From: UBA2336 sp964419145
GTDB lineage: Bacteria; Bacteroidota; Bacteroidia; Cytophagales; Cyclobacteriaceae
Length of the DNA stretch: 64,000 nt
Reading direction: 5' to 3'
NCBI GenBank assembly: GCA_964419145.1
Contig: CAYQOM010000005.1
Span: forward strand, 1 to 64,000
The notes under the pieces are model-generated. The model saw nothing but the letters and a program-made list of their open reading frames with translations. It was not told the DNA's origin and searched no databases. The position numbers and the translations under genes are program-made. Shown piece by piece: positions 28,218 through 34,799 of this stretch. Each line of letters begins with the position of its first letter. Position 1 is the stretch's first letter.

Positions 28218-28484
28218 ATGACTGATAAAATTACCCTAACCGGCATCGCCCGCAATGGAAAAGCAGGCGCCTTACTCCAAACAACTGACGGTGTTTTTTA
28301 TATTGATGGCTTGTCAGCGTGGAATGAAGGCTTGCTCAATAAAAATGTAGAAGTTACCGGATCAGTTGAAATGGAAAAAGTTGATGAACAGGATTTGATT
28401 AGTGATGCAGGCGAGTGGCGTGCAGGAGTTTCGGGAGAGAAGAAAACATTGGTTGGCGCAATGTGGAAACTTGCTGAAGATTAA
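28218..28484 (+). CDS. Small conserved-looking protein of unknown function (OB-like)
   Basis: This 88-residue protein has no signal peptide or membrane segment. The first 60 residues are strand-rich (KITLTGIARNGKAGALLQTTDGVFYIDGL...NKNVEVTGSVEMEKV), with a shape that suggests a small OB-fold or similar beta-barrel (KNVEVTGSVEM resembles the last strands of single-strand-binding-like folds). No family is recognised. It is followed by an imperfect palindrome and then by the convergent Uma2 gene. Confidence 0.65.
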   Translation: MTDKITLTGIARNGKAGALLQTTDGVFYIDGLSAWNEGLLNKNVEVTGSVEMEKVDEQDLISDAGEWRAGVSGEKKTLVGAMWKLAED

Positions 28485-28493
28485 ATGCTTCAA

Positions 28494-28540
28494 TGTACCC
28501 TTCGACAGGCCCGTCTGCGAACGGGCAGGCTCAGGGTACA
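28494..28540. repeat. CTGAGCCTGTCGAAGG-type palindrome between convergent genes
   Basis: TGTACCCT (28494-28501) pairs with AGGGTACA (28533-28540), enclosing TCGACAGGC and a nested CCCGT/ACGGG hairpin. The inner words are degenerate forms of the CTGAGCCTGTCGAAGG element found at 39546 and 42349. It lies between two stop codons and could terminate transcription from both sides. Confidence 0.8.
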
Positions 28541-28554
28541 GGTTATGCGCAATT

Positions 28555-29151
28555 TCAGTTCTGTAATTTTGTTCCTTCGTAAATATCCGTTAATGCAATG
28601 TTCAGCTTTAACGAATGAAAGATTAAGGAATCGCTCAGTGATTTGTATTCCGTCAACTCCCAATGTCCTCTTTCGTTGATGCTGTATACCTCCGCATGAA
28701 TACTTTCCGAATCAATCAGTACATATTCTTTTAAGGAAGGAATGTCACGGTATAATTTGAATTTATCACCCCGATCGTAGTTGCGTGTTGAAGGGGAAAG
28801 AATCTCAATCAACACCGTTGGAAGAATCGCTGTATCTTGATCGGCTTCACTGGTGACAATATCGCCACAGATGACGGAAATATCCGGATAGGTAAACAAT
28901 GTGTTTTCGGGTATGTGAATGCGCAGATCACTTCCGTATGGTTTACACGGACTGCCTTTTAGTTTCGTAACCAATTCTCCGAAGAGATTGGAAAAAATTA
29001 CGTTGTGCCTCGGACTGGCGCCCGACATGGCAAATATTTCTCCCTTGAAAAACTCGTGCTTCTCCGGATTTTCTTTTTCAAAAGTCAGGTATTCTTCAAC
29101 TGTAAACCTGGTCTTGTTGTAAAGCGCTATCGGATCGCGAACTTCGATCAT
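28555..29151 (-). CDS. Uma2-family endonuclease-like protein
   Basis: Uma2 (DUF820) proteins are PD-(D/E)xK nuclease-fold proteins, mostly uncharacterised and often present in many copies. The 198-residue protein matches the family along its length: FTVEEYLTFEKENPEKHEFFKGEIFAMSGAS, then the active-site block YPDISVICG (Asp90), PTVLIEILSPSTRNYDRGDKFKLY (Glu116 and the Lys of DKF) and LKEYVLID. All expected acidic and Lys residues are visible, so it may be catalytically competent. It stands 38 bases downstream of the helicase stop and may belong to the same transcript. Confidence 0.9.
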   Translation of the reverse strand: MIEVRDPIALYNKTRFTVEEYLTFEKENPEKHEFFKGEIFAMSGASPRHNVIFSNLFGELVTKLKGSPCKPYGSDLRIHIPENTLFTYPDISVICGDIVTSEADQDTAILPTVLIEILSPSTRNYDRGDKFKLYRDIPSLKEYVLIDSESIHAEVYSINERGHWELTEYKSLSDSLIFHSLKLNIALTDIYEGTKLQN

Positions 29152-29189
29152 ACCTTAAATTTAAGAAAAGAAGTGCAGCGAAGAAAGGC

Positions 29190-31109
29190 TTACATGAGTT
29201 CGTAGGCGCTCTTGTAAAATCCTTTTTCCTGAACGTAAGTCAACAACTCAAGATAGAACGGATGCGAACCCAACGTAGCGCTGTCGCCCAGCATGATCAG
29301 TTTTTTCTTTGCCCGGGTCATGGCCACGTTCACACGCCTGATATCGCCTAAAAATCCTACTTCACTTTTTTCATTGGAGCGCACCAGGCTAATCGCAATC
29401 ACATCGCGTTCTTGCCCTTGAAAGGCATCTACCGTGTTGATGGTGATGAACGCGGCTAACGTGGAGAGTTCATCCGATTGTTCAGCCAGCTTGATCAAGC
29501 GCTCAACCTGCGCACTATACGGTGTAATGATACCGATAGAGAAATTCCATTGTTCAACACCCACATGCAGAATCAGTTTTTCCACTTGCTTGATCAGGAA
29601 CTGTGCTTCTTCCTCGTTGTAGCGACTTAATGTTTCCGGATCCTGAGCTTCGGCAAACCCGCAGCCGGCTGTGTCAATAAAATCGAAAGGCAACATGCCG
29701 GGCTCCAGCAGGGCCGTGGCAACGGAAGCATCGGCCAGTAATTTATTCTCATAAAAATAGTTCGCTGAAAAACGCATGATGTCCTCATGCATGCGGTACT
29801 GCGTTTGCAACATCACCGCTGTTTGCGGATGGTGTTGAATGCATTTCTCAAAAAGCGTTTTCGATAAACCCGCTTTCCCCGCCTCAAACGATTTTACCGT
29901 TGGCGGCAGTTGGTGATGATCTCCTGCCAGCACCACACGCTCGGCACGCAAAATCGGTATCCAACACGCAGGCTCAAGCGCCTGCGCGGCTTCATCAATG
30001 AAAACAGTTTTGTAACGCTTGCCGCGAAGGGTAGGATGCGAAGCACCTACCAGTGTGCACGCAATGATTTCACTGGTTTGCAACAGATCATTTACAATGT
30101 AAAACTCCAGTACATCCGCGTCAGCTTTCAGGGCTTTTGCTTCCTGCATCAACAGTTTTCGTTGCTGGCGTTCGGAGTAACCGAACTCGCGCTTGTACTT
30201 AAAGGCCATATCCTTCAATTGCTCCATGCGCCTGCGCATGTTGCGCAGTTCCCGAAAGTGTTCGTGCATGGCAATGCGGGCATCCAATGTTTTGCTAAGC
30301 GTTTGTTCGGTAACACGTGCCGGGTGCCCGATGCGGAGCACGTTCAAGCCGGCTTCGCTGAGTTTATCCACCAATAAATCAACCGCTGCATTGCTGGGTG
30401 CCGTAACCAACACCTGTTTTTCTTCCTTCACGGTAACTTTTATGGCTTCCACCAGCGTAGTGGTTTTTCCCGTACCGGGCGGACCGTGAATGATGGCTAC
30501 GTCTTCGCAGCTTACTATTTTTTGAAGCGCGTTCTGCTGACTTGTGTTTAAAGTGGTTGCCAGTTGCCGGTCACCGGTCACCGGTAACGGGCGACTGGTT
30601 GCCGGTAACCGGTAACCCAGCAATATCTCTCTCAGTTCCGCCACCCGACTCTTGTCCGCCTTAATCACTTCTTTCAGGGCGAACTCCATTTCGCGGTAGG
30701 TCATCTCATCAAACATCACATCCACGCCTAGTAACGTGTCGTCCATCCAGTCGGGGAGGTCATCGCTGTTGAGGGTGATGACCATGGTGTTGTCGCGTAC
30801 GTAGTTGATCACCCCGCCCACATGTTCTTTCTCCGGTGTGTTGCGGGCATTGCAAAATACGTTTACCACTTTGCCCGATTGAAACACATGCGCCTGGTTG
30901 AGGTGTTGCGTGCGTTCAATTTCTATGTTCAACCGTTCGCCCGTGCCGATGTAGTGCCGCCTGAGTTTTACCGGGTACCAGCTCTTGCCTTCTTTTGTTT
31001 TGCGGCTGAGCGGCAGCAACATCACCTTTTGCTTGTATTGCTCCAGGTCGGCATTACGCTCGTCACGTAACAGTTCAAGGGTTTTGTATAGTTCTTCGGT
31101 GGAGGTCAA
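29190..31109 (-). CDS. SF1B DNA/RNA helicase (Dna2/NAM7/IGHMBP2-like)
   Basis: The 639-residue helicase has, in order: the Upf1-like N-terminal beta-barrel (about 1-150), Walker A GPPGTGKTT (209-217), motif II IDEAAQALE, motif III GDHHQLPPTV, motif IV QYRMHEDI, motif V NTVDAFQGQERDVIAISLVRSN and motif VI RRVNVAMTRAKKKL. These are the motifs of AAA_11/AAA_12 (Upf1-like superfamily 1B) helicases. The start is TTG at 31109, since a stop codon lies in frame three codons upstream and the next Met is only at residue 30. Residues 166-186, directly before the ATPase core, are encoded by a GGTTACCGGT repeat and are probably an insertion in a surface linker. Confidence 0.93.
   Translation of the reverse strand: MTSTEELYKTLELLRDERNADLEQYKQKVMLLPLSRKTKEGKSWYPVKLRRHYIGTGERLNIEIERTQHLNQAHVFQSGKVVNVFCNARNTPEKEHVGGVINYVRDNTMVITLNSDDLPDWMDDTLLGVDVMFDEMTYREMEFALKEVIKADKSRVAELREILLGYRLPATSRPLPVTGDRQLATTLNTSQQNALQKIVSCEDVAIIHGPPGTGKTTTLVEAIKVTVKEEKQVLVTAPSNAAVDLLVDKLSEAGLNVLRIGHPARVTEQTLSKTLDARIAMHEHFRELRNMRRRMEQLKDMAFKYKREFGYSERQQRKLLMQEAKALKADADVLEFYIVNDLLQTSEIIACTLVGASHPTLRGKRYKTVFIDEAAQALEPACWIPILRAERVVLAGDHHQLPPTVKSFEAGKAGLSKTLFEKCIQHHPQTAVMLQTQYRMHEDIMRFSANYFYENKLLADASVATALLEPGMLPFDFIDTAGCGFAEAQDPETLSRYNEEEAQFLIKQVEKLILHVGVEQWNFSIGIITPYSAQVERLIKLAEQSDELSTLAAFITINTVDAFQGQERDVIAISLVRSNEKSEVGFLGDIRRVNVAMTRAKKKLIMLGDSATLGSHPFYLELLTYVQEKGFYKSAYELM
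30555..30617. repeat. GGTTACCGGT word repeat in frame within the helicase
   Basis: The 63-base segment contains TTGCCGGTCACCGGTCACCG, GGTTGCCGG and TAACCGGTAACC, near-tandem copies of one word. Translated on the minus strand it gives YRLPATSRPLPVTGDRQLAT. The same word family fills the gap at 56372-56427. Confidence 0.85.
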
Positions 31110-31111
31110 GA

Positions 31112-31206
31112 GGATTTAGGAATTGGGATTTGAGATTTGAGATGGGGATTAAGGACTTTGAATTTTAAATCTTAAACTTTGAATCTTGAATTTTAACCTT
31201 GAACTT
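31112..31206. repeat. TTGAATCTTGAA / GGGATTTGAGATT word repeat
   Basis: The gap between the zinc-finger gene and the helicase start is wholly made of GGGATTTGAGATTTGAGA and then ACTTTGAATTTTAAATCTT, CTTTGAATCTTGAA and TTTTAACCTTGAAC. It is the same family as 26920-26966 and, like that copy, directly precedes a start codon. Confidence 0.75.
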
Positions 31207-31209
31207 GAG

Positions 31210-31632
31210 TTATTCGGTTTCGAAGTACAAGTGATAATGATTTTTACAACCGGGATTGAAGGGTGCTGTGCACTTGGGGCAGGTGTTGTTGCATTGCATG
31301 TACTCATCTATGGTGAGTTCGTGGCCGCATACGCCACAGAGGATGCCTTTAGTATCAAATTCTTTTTTGGGCCATACGGTAGCCGCATGGTCTGCGGTTT
31401 CTTCATGGCAGGAGTAGCATGGATAGTACTTGTTACAGCAGTTGAATTTGATGGCGATGATATCCAGCGGGGAGTGCCAGTGAACACACCGCGTTTGGTT
31501 ATCCACGGGCTTGCCGTAAACAGAAATGCCCTTTACCGCAGCCTGGCTTAACGGAATGGCGGTAGGTTGTGCCTGGAGGCACCAAACACCTGACGAAAGC
31601 AACAGAAAGGCCAATAGGGTGCGGGTTTTCAT
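31210..31632 (-). CDS. Exported CHY-type zinc-finger protein
   Basis: The 140-residue product has a signal peptide (LLAFLLLSSGVWCLQAQ) and, from about residue 45, a full CHY zinc finger: TRCVHWHSPLDIIAIKF, CC at 65-66, CYSCH (72-76), H82, CGVC (99-102), C114, CPKC (118-121) and PGCKNHYHLYF (C129, H132, H134). CHY fingers normally occur in cytosolic or mitochondrial zinc proteins (for example Hot13 and RING-containing eukaryotic proteins), so secretion is unusual. The ATG at 31632 is selected since the upstream eight residues are polar and precede the signal peptide. It may bind zinc for structure or act in redox or metal handling in the periplasm; the sequence does not decide. Confidence 0.8.
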   Translation of the reverse strand: MKTRTLLAFLLLSSGVWCLQAQPTAIPLSQAAVKGISVYGKPVDNQTRCVHWHSPLDIIAIKFNCCNKYYPCYSCHEETADHAATVWPKKEFDTKGILCGVCGHELTIDEYMQCNNTCPKCTAPFNPGCKNHYHLYFETE

Positions 31633-31797
31633 AGTTATTTTCCATTCAATAAACACGGGTTCAAAGGTATGGTTTCCTGGGGTAATATTTTTAGCTGTTA
31701 ATTTTTAACTTTAGGGTATGGTTCGTTAGTAAAATATGTTCATTGATATAATTAAAATTTGTTTCGACTCTAGCGTGATTAATTAAATTGAACTGAG

Positions 31798-32136
31798 ATG
31801 AGTATTAAGAAAACAATTTATGTGTCATACGACTTAGGACTAAAAGGTGACTACAATGGACTCTTCACTTGGCTCGACTCACTTGAAGCAAAGGAGTGTG
31901 GAGCAGGTCTGGCGCTCTTGGAAATGGATTTTCCTGAAAACGATCATGACAAAATCTACAATTACTTAAAAATGGAGATACCCAAGCATGTTGATATTGA
32001 GCCTAACGATAGGATTTATATAATTTTAAGAGCCCCTGATAAAACAATGAAGGGACGATTTGTGTTCGGAGGACGAAAAAAAGCTCCGTGGTTTGGATTC
32101 TCCTCGACTGAAGGAGATTCAGAAGATTCCTTTTGA
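31798..32136 (+). CDS. Small Cas2/SinR-like ferredoxin-fold protein, partner of PIN nuclease
   Basis: The 112-residue protein has the layout strand (KKTIYVSYDLGL), helix (YNGLFTWLDSLEAKE), strand (AGLALLEMDF), helix (DHDKIYNYLKMEI), strand (RIYIILRAP) and a basic C-terminal tail (GRFVFGGRKKAPWFGF). YVSYDL at the start and the final RIYIIL strand resemble the small ferredoxin-like proteins of the Cas2/VapD/SinR group. This is a fold-level guess from pattern only. Its TGA stop is followed at once by the ATG of the PIN-domain gene, so the two are coupled. By position it may be an antitoxin or a regulator of the nuclease. Confidence 0.55.
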   Translation: MSIKKTIYVSYDLGLKGDYNGLFTWLDSLEAKECGAGLALLEMDFPENDHDKIYNYLKMEIPKHVDIEPNDRIYIILRAPDKTMKGRFVFGGRKKAPWFGFSSTEGDSEDSF

Positions 32137-32565
32137 ATGATGAGTAAAACGATTCTTACTGATTCATGTTTCTGGCTTGGTCTTGTTGATGCAAATGACC
32201 AGCATCATGATAAATCAGCAGCTATTGCTAACTTGATTGACCCTTACCAAATTATCGTGCCATGGCCAATACTTTATGAAACATTTTCCACTTATTTGGC
32301 AAGACGAAGAAGTCAAATGATTCTTCTTGAAGAGCTAATCACAAAGCCAAATATTGTGCTGTTTGATGACAAGAACTATAAAGATGAAGCATTACGAGAG
32401 GTTTTAAATTCAAACCGGCAAGCAGGATACACGTATAGTCTTACTGACGGAGTAGTTCGTGAAATACTTAAAGATATCAATGTTAGGCTCCATTATTTTG
32501 TGACATTCAATCAAAGGGACTTTGTTGATATTTGTGTAAAACGACAAATAGAGATAATTGACTGA
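32137..32565 (+). CDS. PIN-domain ribonuclease-like protein (putative toxin)
   Basis: PIN domains cleave RNA using four acidic residues. In this 142-residue protein these fit Asp9 (TILTDSCFWLGL), Glu48 (PWPILYETFS), Asp104 (SLTDGVVREI) and Asp127 (FVTFNQRDF), at the spacing of VapC-type toxins. There is no signal peptide. The gene directly follows the small ferredoxin-fold gene, which takes the place where VapB antitoxins occur, but that protein has no DNA-binding AbrB or ribbon-helix-helix motif. Two ATG codons in a row start it. It lies in an AT-rich segment that suggests acquisition by transfer. Confidence 0.7.
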   Translation: MMSKTILTDSCFWLGLVDANDQHHDKSAAIANLIDPYQIIVPWPILYETFSTYLARRRSQMILLEELITKPNIVLFDDKNYKDEALREVLNSNRQAGYTYSLTDGVVREILKDINVRLHYFVTFNQRDFVDICVKRQIEIID

Positions 32566-32750
32566 AAACTACTCATAATAAATGTTCCTACAATAAAGGG
32601 GTTTAGGATATGTATTTAGTTAAATTAATGATAACACGGGACAGTGCTGAGCAAGTCGGACTTAGCATTTCGCTGAGTATCATTTTTAAACTATTCTATG
32701 CCAGCAACTGTAATAACCAAATGTTATAACAATGACATAAAAGAAAAGTA

Positions 32751-33521
32751 ATGAAACTCTTAATTATTTTACTATTCATTTCTTTGACAACTTATTCCCA
32801 GAGTAAGTATTCAATTACAAAAGAGCTTCCTCCTCTTTCTATTTCATATAGTCAGCTAGAGGAGATTATTAGTAGCGCTATATATTTAATTAAAAAGTAC
32901 GACTCCACCTTTTCAAACGGGGACTTTTTGATAAAGGTGACTCTTGATAATGAGTTTCAAACCTTTGATAATATAGAAATGCTGAATCAAATTAAGTTTG
33001 ACAAGGCTTATGAGTTCAGTTTTGATTTTAGTAACTATAATGGACAAGTGACAGTTTTGCGACTTGATTTTAGTGATAATACAAGAGTGATTGAGATTGA
33101 GGGGCAAAATTATCTCGAGCTACAGACCATCATTAGCCAAATTGAAAGGCCTCTCCTAAAAGAGAAGATATATATTGGAGGACCAGGATTTAGATATTTT
33201 AGTGGATTTATATTATTTGCAATAGGCTTATTTTTAATAGAATCTATAAAGTTATCAGAAGGGGAGAAGCAAGAGAGTCGAAATAGCTCATCATTATACT
33301 TAAGACTTATTGTTGGGTTTTTACTTATTATTCTTGTCTTATTAGCCGGACTGACTGATATCTTCTCTATTCATAAAATATTTTCTGGATTTGTTGCCAT
33401 TAGGAGTGATGCAAGTTTTATATCACGAAATGCTGACGTTATTACAGTTATGGGAATAGTATTAAGTTTAATTGGATTGCCGATATTTCAAAAGATTAGA
33501 GTGCGTGTAAAGAAGCAATAG
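32751..33521 (+). CDS. Predicted membrane protein, unknown function
   Basis: The 256-residue product has a signal peptide (KLLIILLFISLTTYSQ), an exported alpha/beta region of about 125 residues (QIKFDKAYEFSFDFSNYNGQVTVLRLDFSDNT) and three hydrophobic helices (FSGFILFAIGLFLIESI, LIVGFLLIILVLLAGLTDIF and DVITVMGIVLSLIGLPIF) with a basic end (RVRVKKQ). No family was recognised. It is on an AT-rich stretch with two other membrane or small genes. Confidence 0.55.
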   Translation: MKLLIILLFISLTTYSQSKYSITKELPPLSISYSQLEEIISSAIYLIKKYDSTFSNGDFLIKVTLDNEFQTFDNIEMLNQIKFDKAYEFSFDFSNYNGQVTVLRLDFSDNTRVIEIEGQNYLELQTIISQIERPLLKEKIYIGGPGFRYFSGFILFAIGLFLIESIKLSEGEKQESRNSSSLYLRLIVGFLLIILVLLAGLTDIFSIHKIFSGFVAIRSDASFISRNADVITVMGIVLSLIGLPIFQKIRVRVKKQ

Positions 33522-33627
33522 CGCACGGCTTTTATTCTCCGCAGAGTGTACTGCAAGGCATCTGCGTTAAGCAGTATATGGTTACTTAAAGAGTAGTACA
33601 TCGCAGGGTGAAACTGAATTGGATATT

Positions 33628-34314
33628 ATGACTATTAACAGCAAAACATACAAAAAAATACTATCCGCAAATATAACTCCTCACAATTATATTGACTTTA
33701 AAAATGCAATTGAATCCGCCTATAACAATTATGATTTCAATGAGGCGCAAAAGGGAATATACAAATTGTTGAATTCTGACTTCAGTGAACTAAAACACTA
33801 TTATAGAGCTTTAAAGGTATGCTTTTATGCGACTCATCCTTCCGATAATTTATTTAAGCCATTTAAGGAATTATTTGAAAGAGCAAAATCTATTAAATAT
33901 CTCAAGATAGCTTGCGCATTAAACCTTTTGATAATACTATATCTTTTGGATTTTGAAAGCCAGGGAATTCTTTTATTCCTAATATTTCCCCTTAACATAA
34001 TTGCGTTGGTATTTGTAGGTGGCTATGTGAACTACAATAGAGTTATCTTGTGCACGTCCTGTTTAAAATTCACTCTTGCCAGGAGTATAAATGGTAAGCA
34101 TTTTTGCTATCGATGTCGTCATGATTTAAAATCTGATTTAACAGAAGAATCCATAACATCTATGGAAAAACGCCTAAAAAGCAAATACGGTTCAACCGAC
34201 AACCTTAAGCTAGAGTTTGAAAATGCAATGACTGAATTGAATGAATTTGTTCGGATTTTTGAAAAGGAAAAAAGTATTAAGAGGGCGTTTGAGAGAATGA
34301 GATATGAATTTTAA
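33628..34314 (+). CDS. Membrane protein with zinc-ribbon motif, unknown function
   Basis: The 228-residue protein has an N-terminal helical part, two adjacent hydrophobic helices (CALNLLIILYLLDFE; ILLFLIFPLNIIALVFVGGYV), then a zinc-ribbon-like pair of Cys motifs (LCTSC and CYRC, 17 residues apart) and a charged helical C-terminus. ATG at 33628 is preferred to the TTG three codons upstream. Zinc ribbons next to membrane helices are seen in small signalling or assembly proteins, but no specific function follows. Confidence 0.5.
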   Translation: MTINSKTYKKILSANITPHNYIDFKNAIESAYNNYDFNEAQKGIYKLLNSDFSELKHYYRALKVCFYATHPSDNLFKPFKELFERAKSIKYLKIACALNLLIILYLLDFESQGILLFLIFPLNIIALVFVGGYVNYNRVILCTSCLKFTLARSINGKHFCYRCRHDLKSDLTEESITSMEKRLKSKYGSTDNLKLEFENAMTELNEFVRIFEKEKSIKRAFERMRYEF

Positions 34315-34392
34315 TTTTAATTGTGAAGGATATTTCTAGATATCATTATAAATTATTTATTCTCTGATACTGCGAATAATAGGGGATAACAA

Positions 34393-34671
34393 ATGGCAGG
34401 AGGAACACATGCATTTGATATGATCAAGCGGCTAAGGGACAATGATAATCTTAGAAAGAAAAATTATTTCAAAACCAAGGATACCTACCAACGAACTGCC
34501 AGCTCATTAAGCCTGGATTATAAGACTGCGACCGAGGAGGAAAGAGAGATTCTCCGGGCAAAAATAATTGACGAACAGGCCCGGGAGACCCGAAGAAAAA
34601 TTGTCATGCTTATTATTTCGACCGCACTGGCTGTTGCTTTAATTGCGATACTGATTTGGTTTGTGTCGTAA
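34393..34671 (+). CDS. Small tail-anchored-like membrane protein, unknown
   Basis: The 92-residue protein opens with MAGGTHAFDMIKRLRDNDNLRKK, continues as a charged helix with many Glu and Arg (EEEREILRAKIIDEQARE) and ends in one hydrophobic helix (IVMLIISTALAVALIAILIWF). The plan is that of a cytoplasmic coiled coil anchored by its C-terminus. It ends the AT-rich island. No family name is recognised. Confidence 0.55.
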   Translation: MAGGTHAFDMIKRLRDNDNLRKKNYFKTKDTYQRTASSLSLDYKTATEEEREILRAKIIDEQARETRRKIVMLIISTALAVALIAILIWFVS

Positions 34672-34734
34672 AGCGCTAACCAAACAGGCTTATCTTATAA
34701 CGGAGTGTTGTTGTAATAAAGTTTCTAAAAAAAA

Positions 34735-34758
34735 GGGCTTGAGAAAATCCTCAAGCCC
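34735..34758 (-). terminator. Intrinsic terminator of the beta-propeller gene
   Basis: On the minus strand a 9-bp stem GGGCTTGAG/CTCAAGCCC is followed by eight T residues. A second hairpin GGCACCT/AGGTGCC lies just before it (34770-34785). It follows the minus-strand stop at 34800 by about 40 bases. Confidence 0.9.
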
Positions 34759-34799
34759 GGAGAAAAGTGGCACCTAAGGTGCCCCACCTAATCAAAAGT

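Noticed and set aside
29910..30377. Long open frames antisense to the helicase
   Set aside because: They mirror the helicase codons, have no family motifs and no start signals; treated as shadows.
31798..32565. Standard VapBC toxin-antitoxin
   Set aside because: The PIN part fits VapC, but the upstream protein has no AbrB or ribbon-helix-helix pattern, so the canonical name is not given.
32600..34735. Integron-like attC sites between the island genes (for example near 32640 and 34675, GCTAACC and TTATAAC words)
   Set aside because: No paired RYYYAAC/GTTRRRY boxes in inverted order were found, and there is no integrase in the window.
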